From positions 992,001 to 1,056,000 of the forward strand of contig NZ_CP133264.1 in the NCBI RefSeq assembly GCF_030915445.1: 64,000 nt of DNA, in the 5' to 3' direction. Positions 48,680 to 58,013 of the stretch are shown here, in pieces. The notes under the pieces are model-generated. The model saw nothing but the letters and a program-made list of their open reading frames with translations. It did not search any database and was not told the DNA's origin. The stretch's first letter is position 1. Each line of letters starts with the position of its first letter. The stretch is from Clostridium sp. OS1-26. GTDB taxonomy: Bacteria > Bacillota > Clostridia > Clostridiales > Clostridiaceae. The position numbers were made by a program, and so were the translations under genes.

Positions 48680-49630
48680 TTATTTTTTATTTACTTCCTT
48701 CTCATAAAATCCTTCTAAATTCTCAAGATTATATTTAAGTACGTCTTCATAGCTATCTTCACCATTATATACTTTTATTCCTATTGTTTTAATATTATAC
48801 TTTTTAATTAGATCTTCATAATTCTTAAGCAAAGAACTATCATTATATAGAAGTATCAGATTTTTATTATCCTTCAATTTTGTTTCCATATTTAATTTTG
48901 TATTATTATCTATAGTTGCTTGCTCTTTACTTAGGTCAATTATCTTAATGTCATTATATTTTATAAAATAACTCAGTTCATCCTCCATGGTAACAAAAGT
49001 ATAATCTGATAACTTATCTTTAACAGCCTTTAAATCTTTTTGGTAGTTATCTATATTTCTTAAAGTCTCTGAAAAGTTTTTTTCATATATATCTCAATTT
49101 TTAGGATCTTTGTCCTGTACCGCATTTTTTATATTCATCAATGCTATCTTATAGTTGTCTATATTTAGCAAATAATATGGGTTATCTTTTAGAACAATAT
49201 CCTTGTATTTTACAACCTTATTATATGAAACTAATTTTACCCCTCTTGATACATTTATAACTCCTACGTTGTTCTTATTTAGATTATCTATAAAGTTATT
49301 CATCCAAGGGTCAAACCCTGCCCCCATATAGATAAACAAATCTTCTTTTGCTACATTATTTAAGCTATCACTTGAAAACTGAAAGTTAAGTTCACTTTGT
49401 CTGTTACTGAACATGTATTCAACTGAATGTTTATCATTCACTATACTTTTTATCATGCTGTATAAAAGCTTATTGGTTGTCATTATATTTAAATTTACAT
49501 CCTTAACGACTTCCATCTTTGTGTTATCCATCGGGTTAGTTTGGGTATCTTCAATCTTATTACTACAACTTACAAGAAATACTATACAAAAAATTAGGAA
49601 CGTACTAAATTTTTTTTTCAAATTATTCAC
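48680..49630 (-). pseudogene. ZnuA/TroA-like metal-binding lipoprotein interrupted by an in-frame UGA
   Basis: The frame from 49630 to 48680 would encode 316 residues but for one TGA at 49096-49094. It begins with a lipoprotein signal (FLIFCIVFLVSC lipobox), then the substrate-binding-protein pattern NLNIMTTNKLLYSMIKSI, YMGAGFDPWMNNFID and DNPYYLLNIDNYKIALMNI. Beyond the stop come YEKNFSETLRNIDNYQKDLKAV and a second lobe. The adjacent His tract of typical ZnuA is missing and no permease or ATPase gene is nearby. Nonsense mutation, sequence error or UGA readthrough are all possible; both halves keep family-like sequence, so the change looks recent. Confidence 0.75.
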
Positions 49631-49852
49631 CCCTGAAACTTATAAACATATCTTAATTTGTTATATAAACATATTATTATATATATTTTACATAATGTAA
49701 TTTAACAATGCAAACTCTTATGAAATATTTTACAATAATATTAATCCTTCGGTAAATAAATTCATATAACTTCCCACAATATTTTATATATCCTATAATT
49801 ATGTTAAAATAAGCATTAGATTTATAATAAGCATTTTCAAGGAGAAAAATGT

Positions 49853-51106
49853 ATGAAAATTAATTTGAATAAAACTATAAGATCCTTGTCTTTAGCCTTA
49901 GATTTATCACAAATGAATTTAGAATCTTCTTCAGAAATTATTGAAGATATTTCAAATATTAATTATACTAGTCATCAATTTATTAATCATGCACAAAGAA
50001 CAACCTATATAGCACTGGAAATAGCAAACTATTTAAATCTAGACGAAGATACCAAGCAACAATTATACATATCTGCTTTATTTCATGATATCGGAGCTAC
50101 AAGCTATTTTTCCGAATGCCATATATCTAACACATTTATAGCTGGCCATTGTATAACCGGCTCGAAAATAATTAAACCATTTCCTATATTTAATGATTTA
50201 TCTAACATAATTCTTTATCATCATGAAAACTACAATGGAACTGGTCCAATGAAAATTAGCGGTGATAATATTCTAATTGAAAGCCAAATAATCAGAATTT
50301 CAGATTTAGTTGAGATATTATATGATAAATCTATTCCTATTTTTAGACAAAAGTCTAAAATAATTTCATGGATCAAGAATGGAGAAAACACATTGTTCTC
50401 TTCCAAGCTTATAGATGCATTTTTACAGGTATCTTCTACGGACACTTTTTGGCTTAACATAGAAAACATAGCTCATATTGATTTTATTTTAGATAAACTT
50501 TCACCAAAGTTAGATATTATTATTGGCTTAAAAGAATTAGAGAGTATAGCTTATATCTTTTCAAGAATAATAGATACTAAGAGTAAGTTTACCGCCACGC
50601 ACTCACTTGGAATATCAAAATTAGCCTATAATGTTTCAAAATTTCTTGGTTATCCTAAAGACAAATGTTTAAAAATGAAAATTGCAGGTCTTTTACATGA
50701 CATTGGTAAACTAGCAATACCTTTAAGTATTCTTGATAAAAATACCTCGTTAACAAATGATGAATTTTCAATTATAAAATCTCATGCATACTACACAAAG
50801 TTAATTTTGGATAGAATGGATATAGGAATCATAAGCGAGTGGGCTGGAAACCACCATGAAAAATTGAACGGCGGGGGCTATCCTAAGCTCCTTAACTTTG
50901 AAGAAATTTCCGAAGAATCACGAATCATATGTGTTTGCGATATATATCAAGCTTTAATAGAGAATAGGCCTTATAGACTTGGTTTGTCTGTAGAAGAGGC
51001 TTTTTCTATAATGCATGATATGGCCTGTAAAGACCTTATTTGCAAAAAAGCCTTAATCCACTTAAAATCTATTATAAATTCCGATAAAATATTAGATACT
51101 GTCTAA
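49853..51106 (+). CDS. Tandem HD / HD-GYP domain protein
   Basis: 417 residues with two HD modules. The first (residues about 40-165) has HAQRTTYIALE, ALFHDIGATSYF and YHHENYNGTGPMK, a degenerate GYP. The second (about 235-385) has THSLGISKLAYNVSK, GLLHDIGKLAIP, NHHEKLNGGGYPK and ICVCDIYQALIENRPYR, the canonical HD-GYP signature of cyclic-di-GMP phosphodiesterases. No signal peptide or membrane segment, so it is cytosolic. The second domain is likely catalytic and the first regulatory, which is inference. No receiver domain is attached. Confidence 0.85.
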   Translation: MKINLNKTIRSLSLALDLSQMNLESSSEIIEDISNINYTSHQFINHAQRTTYIALEIANYLNLDEDTKQQLYISALFHDIGATSYFSECHISNTFIAGHCITGSKIIKPFPIFNDLSNIILYHHENYNGTGPMKISGDNILIESQIIRISDLVEILYDKSIPIFRQKSKIISWIKNGENTLFSSKLIDAFLQVSSTDTFWLNIENIAHIDFILDKLSPKLDIIIGLKELESIAYIFSRIIDTKSKFTATHSLGISKLAYNVSKFLGYPKDKCLKMKIAGLLHDIGKLAIPLSILDKNTSLTNDEFSIIKSHAYYTKLILDRMDIGIISEWAGNHHEKLNGGGYPKLLNFEEISEESRIICVCDIYQALIENRPYRLGLSVEEAFSIMHDMACKDLICKKALIHLKSIINSDKILDTV

Positions 51107-51160
51107 TCTTTCTTTTCTTTTTGTGCTATTTTGGATAAAATAACTATGAGGTGAATTATA

Positions 51161-51616
51161 ATGGAGTTTATTGTAGATACTGCTGACAGCACAATGAATT
51201 TAGGAAGAAAATTAGGGGAACTTGTACATTCTGGTGATATAATTTGCATTACTGGAGACCTTGGCGCTGGTAAAACCCACTTTACTAAAGGTATTGCTGA
51301 AGGCCTTAAAATAAGTGAGCCTATAACAAGTCCTACATTTACAATAGTAAATGAATATGAAGGACGCCTAAAACTGCATCATTTCGATGTTTATAGAGTA
51401 TGTGATCCCGATGAAATAGAAGCCATAGGTTTTGATGAATATATTTTTAGCGATGCTGTAAGTATTATAGAGTGGTCAAACTTTATTGAAGAATTAATAC
51501 CTAAGGAACATGTATGGGTAGATATAAAAAAAGTTCCTGAACTAGGTATGGACTTTAGAAAAATATCCATAAAATATTATGGCGATAGATATAACTATAT
51601 AAAGGAGTTAAAATAA
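51161..51616 (+). CDS. tsaE: tRNA threonylcarbamoyladenosine biosynthesis ATPase TsaE
   Basis: A 151-residue P-loop protein of the TsaE family. It has ICITGDLGAGKTHFTKGIAEGL near residues 29-50 (Walker A), ITSPTFTIVNEYEGRLKLHHFDVYRV near 55-80 and IIEWSNFIEELIP near 108-120. It works with TsaB and TsaD to make t6A37 in ANN-decoding tRNAs. It is followed after 3 nt by tsaB, the common clostridial order. Confidence 0.94.
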   Translation: MEFIVDTADSTMNLGRKLGELVHSGDIICITGDLGAGKTHFTKGIAEGLKISEPITSPTFTIVNEYEGRLKLHHFDVYRVCDPDEIEAIGFDEYIFSDAVSIIEWSNFIEELIPKEHVWVDIKKVPELGMDFRKISIKYYGDRYNYIKELK

Positions 51617-51619
51617 ATT

Positions 51620-52333
51620 ATGAAAGTTTTAAGTTTAGATACATCTACCGAATCTGCAACTTGCGCCGTCCTCGACGATGATAAATTACTTGGAGAAATA
51701 ACCTTTAACTATAAAAAACAACATTCTGTTGTGCTTATGACGATGGTGGATACTCTGCTAAATAATTTAAAATTAAACGTCGATTCATTAGACGGATTTG
51801 TAGTTTCAAAAGGTCCTGGTTCCTTTACTGGACTTAGAATTGGAGCTTCAGCTGTAAAAGGATTAAGCCAAGGAACTAGAAAGCCTTTTGTTGGAGTCTC
51901 TTCACTAGACGCTCTAGCCTATAATCTAGCTTATACTAATGGCATAGTATGTCCTATTCTAGATGCTCTTAGAGATAATGTGTATACGGCCCTGTATAAG
52001 TTTGAGAAAGATAGATTAAATATTATAAGCGAGTATATGATAATTTCAATTGATGAGTTAATTACTATACTTAACGAATATAACGAGCATGTATGCTTTA
52101 TTGGAGATGCAATCCCTAAGTTTAGAGATAAGCTAACATCTAATATAAAAAATACAAGTTTTGCACCTGTACATCTCAATTTAACACGGGCATCTTCATT
52201 AGGTGAACTAGGGTTAAATCTTCTAAAAGATGGGGTTTATGATGATTTGTATACCTTTGCTCCCCTTTACCTAAGGAAATCCCAGGCTGAAAGGGAGTAT
52301 GAAGAAAAATCAAGAGGTATAGAAAATGAATGA
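51620..52333 (+). CDS. tsaB: tRNA threonylcarbamoyladenosine biosynthesis protein TsaB
   Basis: A 237-residue ASKHA-fold protein, catalytically inactive paralogue and partner of TsaD. The start VLSLDTSTESATCAVLDDDKLLGE and the segment SKGPGSFTGLRIGASAVKGLSQG near residues 62-84 are diagnostic. Its end overlaps the rimI start codon by 8 nt (ATGAATGA), implying coupled translation. Confidence 0.94.
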   Translation: MKVLSLDTSTESATCAVLDDDKLLGEITFNYKKQHSVVLMTMVDTLLNNLKLNVDSLDGFVVSKGPGSFTGLRIGASAVKGLSQGTRKPFVGVSSLDALAYNLAYTNGIVCPILDALRDNVYTALYKFEKDRLNIISEYMIISIDELITILNEYNEHVCFIGDAIPKFRDKLTSNIKNTSFAPVHLNLTRASSLGELGLNLLKDGVYDDLYTFAPLYLRKSQAEREYEEKSRGIENE

Positions 52334-52774
52334 TATTGATATACTCTCCTTAAAATTAGAACATATTGACAGTGTTTTAATAATTGATACTCTATGTTTC
52401 CCAACACCATGGAGTAGAGAATCATTCCAAAAAGAGATAGAAAATAATAAATTTGCGAGATACATAATTGCAAAAAAGGAGAGGTAGTAATTGGTTATGC
52501 AGGCATGTGGCTTATACTCGACGAAGGCCATATAACTAATATAGCTGTACATCCAGAATATAGAGGCATAGGTACAGGAAAACTCTTACTAGAAGCTCTT
52601 ATTGAAATTTGCAAAATAGAATCAGTAAATAGTATAACATTAGAAGTTAGAAAGTCTAACTTAGTTGCACAAAGCCTATATAAAAAATATGGCTTTGTTG
52701 AGGAAGGCATAAGAAAAGAATATTATGGCGACAATCGAGAAGATGCCATTATAATGTGGAAACATAATATATAG
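52326..52774 (+). pseudogene. rimI: RimI-type ribosomal protein alanine acetyltransferase, apparent -1 frameshift
   Basis: As one unit this is about 149 residues, the normal RimI length. The first 54 codons (LCFPTPWSRESFQKEIENNKF) end at TAG 52485-52487. The second frame continues GYAGMWLILDEGHITNIAVHPEYRGIGTGKLLLEAL, which contains the acetyl-CoA-binding RGxGxG/K motif, then LEVRKSNLVAQSLYKKYGFVEEG. One extra A in the six-A tract 52472-52477 joins them as AKKGEVVIGYAG. The shift site again reads A-AAA-AAG. It lies in the usual tsaE-tsaB-rimI operon. Confidence 0.87.
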
Positions 52775-52816
52775 GGTTACTTGGTCGAAAGTTGAATTTC
52801 GACCAAGTAACCCTAT
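52771..52816. terminator. Long hairpin between convergent rimI and tyrS
   Basis: A perfect 20-bp stem (52771-52790 with 52797-52816) with a six-base loop, between two convergent genes. U-runs are weak on both sides, but position and stability suggest bidirectional termination. Confidence 0.75.
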
Positions 52817-52819
52817 AAT

Positions 52820-54040
52820 TTATTCTATTACTACTCTATTGTAGTTTTTCTTTCCTCTTCTTATAAGCATACTGCCATCGTTGAAGTTTTCTTCTGTTAT
52901 TATCATATTCATATCTGTTACTTTCTCATCATTTATTGTAAGGCCACCTTGTTGAATTAATCTTTTTGCCTCACCTTTTGATGGAAGTATCTCTGTATTT
53001 ACAAGCAATTCTGTTATGCTGCATCCTAATGTTTCTTTTTTTACAACTGCAGTAGGTACGGCACTCATATCCTGACCGCCTGCAAATAGAGCTTCCGCTG
53101 CTGCTTTAGCTTTTTCTGCTTCTTCTTCACCATGTATAATCTTAGTAACTTCATAAGCAAGAACTTTTTTGGCCTCATTTATTTCAGAACCTTGAAGCGC
53201 TCCAAGTCTTTTTACTTCATCCATAGGTAAGAAAGTTAACAGTGCTAAACATTTTTCTACATCAGCATCACCAACGTTTCTCCAATATTGATAAAATTCA
53301 TATGGTGAAGTTTTATCCTTATCGAGCCATACAGCACCGTTCTCTGTTTTGCCCATCTTTTTACCTTCACTATTTGTTAATAGTGTAAATGTCATACCAA
53401 AAGCAGGTTTACTTTCTTTTCTTCTTATTAAGTCTACTCCTGATAGTATATTTGACCATTGGTCATCTCCACCCATTTGAAGTACACAACCATATCTTCT
53501 ATTTAACTCAAGAAAATCGTATCCCTGCATCAGCATATAATTGAATTCAAGGAAAGTTAATCCCTTTTCAAGTCTTTGCTTATAGCATTCAGCAGTAAGC
53601 ATTCTATTTACAGAAAAATGCACCCCAATTTCTCTTAAAAACTCTACGTAGTTAAGATTTAATAGCCAATCTGCATTATTTGCCATTAGTGCTTTTCCAT
53701 CATTAAAATCTATAAGTTTAGCAAATTGATTTTTGAAGCTATCTGCATTATGCTGTATTTGCTCTTTTGTAAGCATTTTTCTCATATCAGTTTTACCACT
53801 CGGGTCACCAATCATTGCAGTGCCTCCGCCTAGTAATGCAATAGGCCTGTGACCTTCTCTTTGCATATGTGCCATAACCATCATTTGTAGGAAATGTCCT
53901 ACATGAAGACTATCTGCAGTTGGATCAAATCCTATGTAAAATGTTATCTTTTCTTTTCCTAACAATTCTTTTATTTCTTCTTCATGAGTAACCTGCTTTA
54001 TATATCCACGTTCTAGCAGTGTATCATAAACGCTAGCCAT
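52820..54040 (-). CDS. tyrS: Tyrosyl-tRNA synthetase
   Basis: 406 residues of the class I TyrRS family. [20 protein letters not shown] near residues 34-53 holds the HIGH-type motif (HVGH). [24 protein letters not shown] near 185-208 binds tyrosine, and [13 protein letters not shown] is the KMSKS loop. A C-terminal S4 domain ([21 protein letters not shown]) binds the tRNA. No T-box is seen upstream; a copy of the AAGGCATC palindromic repeat lies about 140-200 bp away. Confidence 0.96.
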   Translation of the reverse strand: MASVYDTLLERGYIKQVTHEEEIKELLGKEKITFYIGFDPTADSLHVGHFLQMMVMAHMQREGHRPIALLGGGTAMIGDPSGKTDMRKMLTKEQIQHNADSFKNQFAKLIDFNDGKALMANNADWLLNLNYVEFLREIGVHFSVNRMLTAECYKQRLEKGLTFLEFNYMLMQGYDFLELNRRYGCVLQMGGDDQWSNILSGVDLIRRKESKPAFGMTFTLLTNSEGKKMGKTENGAVWLDKDKTSPYEFYQYWRNVGDADVEKCLALLTFLPMDEVKRLGALQGSEINEAKKVLAYEVTKIIHGEEEAEKAKAAAEALFAGGQDMSAVPTAVVKKETLGCSITELLVNTEILPSKGEAKRLIQQGGLTINDEKVTDMNMIITEENFNDGSMLIRRGKKNYNRVVIE

Positions 54041-54174
54041 TTAAAGCACTTCCTTTCTAATCATTTCACTTTGTCATTCTCAGCTATAACTTATAGTATA
54101 TAATTAAAGTATTTTTTTATCAATATTTAAATACATATAATTAGCTTTTTATGTTAATATTTATTATATACATA

Positions 54175-54246
54175 TAAGGCATCCTCAAAAATAACTAGTC
54201 AGTATACTAAACTATTTCGGCTTATTATTTTCTCTCAGATGCCTAA
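54175..54246. repeat. AAGGCATC palindromic repeat, copy A
   Basis: TAAGGCATC at 54175-54183 is inverted as GATGCCTAA at 54238-54246, with about 54 bp between that include a TATTTTCTCTCA stretch also seen in copy C. It sits in the divergent gap between tyrS and the RMD1-like gene. Confidence 0.6.
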
Positions 54247-54270
54247 TGTTTAACTGAAAGGATGTAATTT

Positions 54271-55095
54271 ATGCAAAGTTGGTCTTTTAAATCGTTGGTT
54301 TTATGTAATGAAATTAATTTAAATGCCATTGCTTCTCACTTTGGTATTACTCGTAAATTTAAGTGGGAAGACCCTTTAGTATTGTCTGATAGAAAATTAA
54401 GTGGCATAGTTAGAGAAACAGAAAACAAATGGGTATACATATATTATTTTGGAACCTTGGTTTTTATAAATATGGAATTCCATGAAATCCAGGATATAAT
54501 TAAATACATAAAAAATATAGAACCTAATCTTAAAAACAATAATCCATCAGAATATATTGATGAATATAAGCTTGAAGTAGATGCACAATACGATTATTCC
54601 TTATATAATGATTTAATGACATCTAATGAGTTTATACCCTATTATCTTGATATAATATCATTGGTATTAGCGAAATCTACTTCCCTAAAAAAAATTGAGA
54701 CTGAAACAGATAAACTTTTAGATGGTATAGAAAATATAATAAATTATCTTGATACCGGTAAGTTTAATATGTCTGACCAGGAGATAGCTAAAACCTCTGC
54801 TAAAGTATTGAGATTTAAATATAATACCATATCATATCTTATGCTTTTAGATAAACCTAAAGCAGCCTGGGATAATGAGGATATAGAAAATTTCTTTATT
54901 CAAATCAGTTCACTTTTTGATTTAGATGAGAGATATAAGAAAATAAATCATAAAACTGAAATACTTCAAGACATCACAGATGTATTTGCTTCTTTATCAC
55001 ATGAAAAGAGAGGTACAAAGCTTGAAATAATGGTCATTATTTTAATTTTATTTGAATTGATTATATCTATAGTAGAGTTCATATTAAAATATTAA
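54271..55095 (+). CDS. RMD1/DUF155 family protein with C-terminal membrane anchor
   Basis: 274 residues. The central part (WVYIYYFGTLVFINMEFHEIQDIIKYI, SLVLAKSTSLKKIETETDKLLDGIENIINYL) matches the RMD1/DUF155 family known from yeast and mitochondrial proteins but also present in bacteria. A C-terminal hydrophobic helix (IMVIILILFELIISIVEFIL) would anchor it in the membrane with the bulk in the cytosol. Function in bacteria is not established. It is monocistronic and ends in a strong terminator. Confidence 0.82.
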   Translation: MQSWSFKSLVLCNEINLNAIASHFGITRKFKWEDPLVLSDRKLSGIVRETENKWVYIYYFGTLVFINMEFHEIQDIIKYIKNIEPNLKNNNPSEYIDEYKLEVDAQYDYSLYNDLMTSNEFIPYYLDIISLVLAKSTSLKKIETETDKLLDGIENIINYLDTGKFNMSDQEIAKTSAKVLRFKYNTISYLMLLDKPKAAWDNEDIENFFIQISSLFDLDERYKKINHKTEILQDITDVFASLSHEKRGTKLEIMVIILILFELIISIVEFILKY

Positions 55096-55103
55096 ATACA
55101 CTT

Positions 55104-55135
55104 AAGGCTGGACCAATTAGTCCAGCCTTTTATAT
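55104..55135 (+). terminator. Terminator of the RMD1-like gene
   Basis: Stem AAGGCTGGAC (55104-55113) with GTCCAGCCTT (55120-55129), then TTATATAAATT. Confidence 0.85.
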
Positions 55136-55161
55136 AAATTAATATTTATTTTCCTCTTAAA

Positions 55162-55569
55162 TTATGCTACGTATTTTTTAATGAATTCAGGCATTTCATT
55201 ATCGCCGTTCACGTTTATATAGAAATCAACACCACTCTCCACTGATAACTTTTCCATTAAACAAAACAATTGTGCCGCATTCTGAAGATTCTCTTCTATA
55301 ATATTAAACAATCCATCAATAAAAATTGTCTCAATATCATAATCTTCGGAAATTATGCCGCACAAAAATCCGTAAAAACTCTCTTGCTTTTTTAAATTAA
55401 ATCCTTCTGTTGAAATAAATCTTATTCCTCTATTAAGCTGAAACATTGGTCTTTTGTCATCATTGACATAGACAATATTTCCCTTGCCTACTTCTAATTT
55501 CTCGTTTGCCAAGCTAATTAATGCCTTTGTTTTTCCTGAACCTCTTTTGTTACAAAATACGTAAATCAT
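55162..55569 (-). CDS. Small P-loop NTPase of unknown role
   Basis: About 135 residues. IYVFCNKRGSGKTKALISLAN at the N-terminus is a Walker A loop and ETIFIDGLFNII near residue 85 could be Walker B. I do not recognise a specific family; the fold suggests a DNA/RNA-helicase-like or thymidylate-kinase-like P-loop protein. The ATG at 55569 is preferred because AAGGGGTGG is well spaced before it. It is transcribed alone, opposite the RMD1-like gene. Confidence 0.65.
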   Translation of the reverse strand: MIYVFCNKRGSGKTKALISLANEKLEVGKGNIVYVNDDKRPMFQLNRGIRFISTEGFNLKKQESFYGFLCGIISEDYDIETIFIDGLFNIIEENLQNAAQLFCLMEKLSVESGVDFYINVNGDNEMPEFIKKYVA

Positions 55570-55753
55570 GTTTACCACCCCTTACTTTAATATTTAGGTG
55601 CCATACTTATAAGTAAATTATATAATATTCAGAATATTTTTTCAATGATTTAAAAAATAATCTTGAAAAAATATTCCTACATATTACTACATAATAAGCT
55701 GTCGCTATAAAACTAGTCACGTTTCGATATTAAGTTACTATTATAAACTAAAA

Positions 55754-56899
55754 CTACTTAAAATTTTTTACTCCAGGATATATAACTTTAAATTCGCTAT
55801 CCTTAAAAGAATCAATAAAGTTTACTTTTCCTTTGTATTTGAAAGCTTTTTGCATTCTGTTAAATCCTCTTCCTGATTTGATAAACCTACCTTTACTATC
55901 TAATGCAATTATCTTTTCGTATATCCACATATTTCTTTTTATGTAATTGATGAAACTTCCGTTTCTATCTTTTACTAAAGTGCCAGGACTAATTAAAGCA
56001 ATGCTATTGTGATCAATTATGATTTCTATTTCTTTATAGAATACTGTATAGTCTCTGTATAATACAGCATTTCTAATACCTTCATTTAAGGCTTCCGTAG
56101 GGTACTGTTTAGGAAGCATATTATTAAGTATATCTTCACTTTTATCTAACATTGATAATAAATCACCTTGTATTATGATTGTATCATCTAAATCTTTGTT
56201 AATTCTATTAGTTATTCTTATCATATTATGGGGTATATATACATTATTTATTTTTGAAAAGATTAAAAGTCCGCCCAATGTAACCATATGCTTACCAGAA
56301 TCCTTATCCATATATATGATAGAAGCATTCTCCATAAGTTCAACTCTATTTTCATCATCAGCCTGAATTCCCTGTGATGCAAAGTATTTATCTACTATAC
56401 TTTTTTCAATGCAACTTGTATCACTATGAGGAATAGGGCACAATTCTATATTTAGACTTAGACTTTCTTGCAGTGCAGATATTATTTCTTGCTTTCTCAT
56501 TGTATCATTGGTTGATCCCCTTCTTATATAAAATGCCCCATTATCACGCATTTGGTAAGGCTTTTGCGGTCCATCATAAATATTTATAATCGCAACCTTT
56601 TTTTTATCAAACTCTAGGAACTCTAGTGAAATAGGCACAGGCGGCTCTATTCTTGAGCTTATGATTTGCTGTATCTTTTCCTCATTTAATTCTAAATCTC
56701 CTATCCCTAGTACTTTCTTAGTCTTATCCTCTATTCCTATAACTAAATATCCTCTTCCCCCTCTCGAGTTAGCTATCGCACATATATCTTTTGCTAGTTC
56801 TTTCCTTCCACTGTCTGTATCAATTTCTATATGCTGCTTAAAATCTAGTTTGGGGCCTTCTGTTTTTTTTAGCAAATTTGCAAATCTTCTCTTATCCAT
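55754..56899 (-). CDS. AlbA_2 (Schlafen-type) domain protein with GHKL-like C-terminal domain
   Basis: 381 residues. The N-terminal 130 residues form an AlbA_2 domain: EGPKLDFKQHIEIDTDSGRKELAKDICAIANSRGGRGYLVIGIED, then RIEPPVPISLEF and GAFYIRRGSTNDTMRKQEI. The middle and C-terminus resemble the ATP-binding HATPase_c_4 part (ALNEGIRNAVLYRDY, IALISPGTLVKDRNG). Such proteins are called transcriptional regulators or ATP-dependent DNA-binding proteins; the real role is unknown and some act in phage defence. No defence genes adjoin it here. Confidence 0.82.
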   Translation of the reverse strand: MDKRRFANLLKKTEGPKLDFKQHIEIDTDSGRKELAKDICAIANSRGGRGYLVIGIEDKTKKVLGIGDLELNEEKIQQIISSRIEPPVPISLEFLEFDKKKVAIINIYDGPQKPYQMRDNGAFYIRRGSTNDTMRKQEIISALQESLSLNIELCPIPHSDTSCIEKSIVDKYFASQGIQADDENRVELMENASIIYMDKDSGKHMVTLGGLLIFSKINNVYIPHNMIRITNRINKDLDDTIIIQGDLLSMLDKSEDILNNMLPKQYPTEALNEGIRNAVLYRDYTVFYKEIEIIIDHNSIALISPGTLVKDRNGSFINYIKRNMWIYEKIIALDSKGRFIKSGRGFNRMQKAFKYKGKVNFIDSFKDSEFKVIYPGVKNFK

Positions 56900-57131
56900 A
56901 TCAACAACCTCAAATTCCTTATATAAATATTTATATTCAAATTTTCAATAAATATATTTGTTAAATTAATTATAATCCATTTATTACTACAATTTAATGC
57001 TTATATCATTATTATTTATATATTTTTACCCTATTGCTAGTAAATTAAAATATTGTTTTTTTAAAAGAATGTGATATAATAATTTTTGTAGTTAATCTTA
57101 ATATAGGTCAATTTTTTCAGGGTGCTTATAT

Positions 57132-57179
57132 CTCCTAAGTCATAGGAGGAAGTTATCAAGAACAAAATTAGTCCTATGA
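57132..57179 (+). promoter_or_regulatory. Leader with competing hairpins before the zinc-ribbon gene
   Basis: CTCCTA (57132-57137) can pair with TAGGAG (57143-57148). Alternatively TCATAGGA (57140-57147) can pair with TCCTATGA (57172-57179), ending just before the ribosome site. The two helices share bases and exclude each other. A TATAAT lies near 57075. Confidence 0.4.
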
Positions 57180-57199
57180 TCTTAAGGAGGTTTTTAAAA

Positions 57200-57364
57200 A
57201 TGGCAGATAAGACTATCGTATGCAAAGACTGTGGAAAAGAATTTATATTTACTGAAGGCGAGCAAGCTTTCTACAAAGAAAAAGGATTTGAAAATGATCC
57301 AGTAAGATGCCCAGATTGCAGAAGAGCAAGAAAAGCTGAAAAAAATAGCATGAGAAATAGATAA
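57200..57364 (+). CDS. Small zinc-ribbon protein
   Basis: 54 residues starting MADKTIVCKDCGKEF. Two CxxC pairs (CKDCG near residues 8-12 and CPDCRRARKAEK near 37-48) form a zinc ribbon typical of short clostridial proteins of unknown function. The tail is Lys/Arg-rich, so nucleic-acid or ribosome contact is possible. The start is set by AAGGAGG at 57184-57190. An upstream leader can form two competing hairpins. Confidence 0.85.
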   Translation: MADKTIVCKDCGKEFIFTEGEQAFYKEKGFENDPVRCPDCRRARKAEKNSMRNR

Positions 57365-57370
57365 TAATTT

Positions 57371-57405
57371 AAAGAGAGGTTTTTAAACCTCTCTTTTTCT
57401 ATTTT
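57371..57405. terminator. Bidirectional terminator between zinc-ribbon and ECF genes
   Basis: AAAGAGAGGTTT (57371-57382) pairs with AAACCTCTCTTT (57385-57396), followed on the plus strand by TTCTATTTT. It serves two convergent genes. Confidence 0.85.
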
Positions 57406-57962
57406 CTTATTACATTTGCTTTCTTTAGTACTTTTCCTAGTGGTATTGCTAAGACAATGCCTGCAACTACCTGTGAAATGTTTCCCGGAATTTCTGCTGC
57501 TGCTAACACAAAAGCCTGAGTAAAAGCTATTTTTGTAGTAAAATGCATTAAAATCACACCAGCTCCATAGTATGCTACTATCATCCATATACCACCTAGT
57601 ACAAATGCTAGTATATTATTAAATATATTATTTCCTTCATAATTGTTTCTATAGGCAATAGCTCCAGCAATATATGCCATAGTTCCTTTTATTATAAATG
57701 TAAAAGGCGCCCATATAGCATATGGAGAAAGTAAATCAAACATACACATACCGATTGCTGCCGCCAAAAATCCCTTTTTTCTTCCTAACAGTAATGCTGC
57801 TAAAAACACCATACTGTCACCAAGATGAACCACACCTTTAACAATAACTCCACTAGGTATATTAATTACTGCTGTAGCAATATAGGTTATTGCTGCCATA
57901 AGTGCTATCTGTACCATATCTTGAACTTTTCCGCTACTTAACGCTACTTTTTTGCTTTCCAT
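57399..57962 (-). CDS. ECF transporter substrate-binding (S) component
   Basis: 187 residues with five to six hydrophobic segments, including MVQIALMAAITYIATAVIN, VVHLGDSMVFLAALLLG, GFLAAAIGMCMFDLLSPYA and EIPGNISQVVAGIVLAIPLG. This layout is that of the S subunits of energy-coupling-factor vitamin transporters. No EcfA/T genes or riboswitch adjoin it, so it should use the shared energising module, and the vitamin cannot be named. ATG with a purine-rich site. Confidence 0.85.
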   Translation of the reverse strand: MESKKVALSSGKVQDMVQIALMAAITYIATAVINIPSGVIVKGVVHLGDSMVFLAALLLGRKKGFLAAAIGMCMFDLLSPYAIWAPFTFIIKGTMAYIAGAIAYRNNYEGNNIFNNILAFVLGGIWMIVAYYGAGVILMHFTTKIAFTQAFVLAAAEIPGNISQVVAGIVLAIPLGKVLKKANVIRK

Positions 57963-57984
57963 TATTCCATCTCACTCCTTTTCT

Positions 57985-58013
57985 TTAGGCATCTGAAATT
58001 TGAAGATGCCTTA
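57985..58013. repeat. AAGGCATC palindromic repeat, copy B
   Basis: TAGGCATCT (57986-57994) and AGATGCCTTA (58004-58013) form a compact hairpin just upstream of the ECF S-component gene. Its reverse complement begins TAAGGCATCTTCAAA, matching copies C and D. Confidence 0.6.

Noticed and set aside
49030..49096. Selenocysteine insertion at the UGA of the ZnuA-like gene
   Set aside because: The family has no Cys or Sec at this place that I know of, and the downstream GAAAA/TTTTC stem is too weak and lacks SECIS landmarks.
54041..54270. T-box leader for tyrS
   Set aside because: No AGGGTGGxACCGCG-like motif or terminator/antiterminator pair is present; the paired arms belong to the AAGGCATC repeat.
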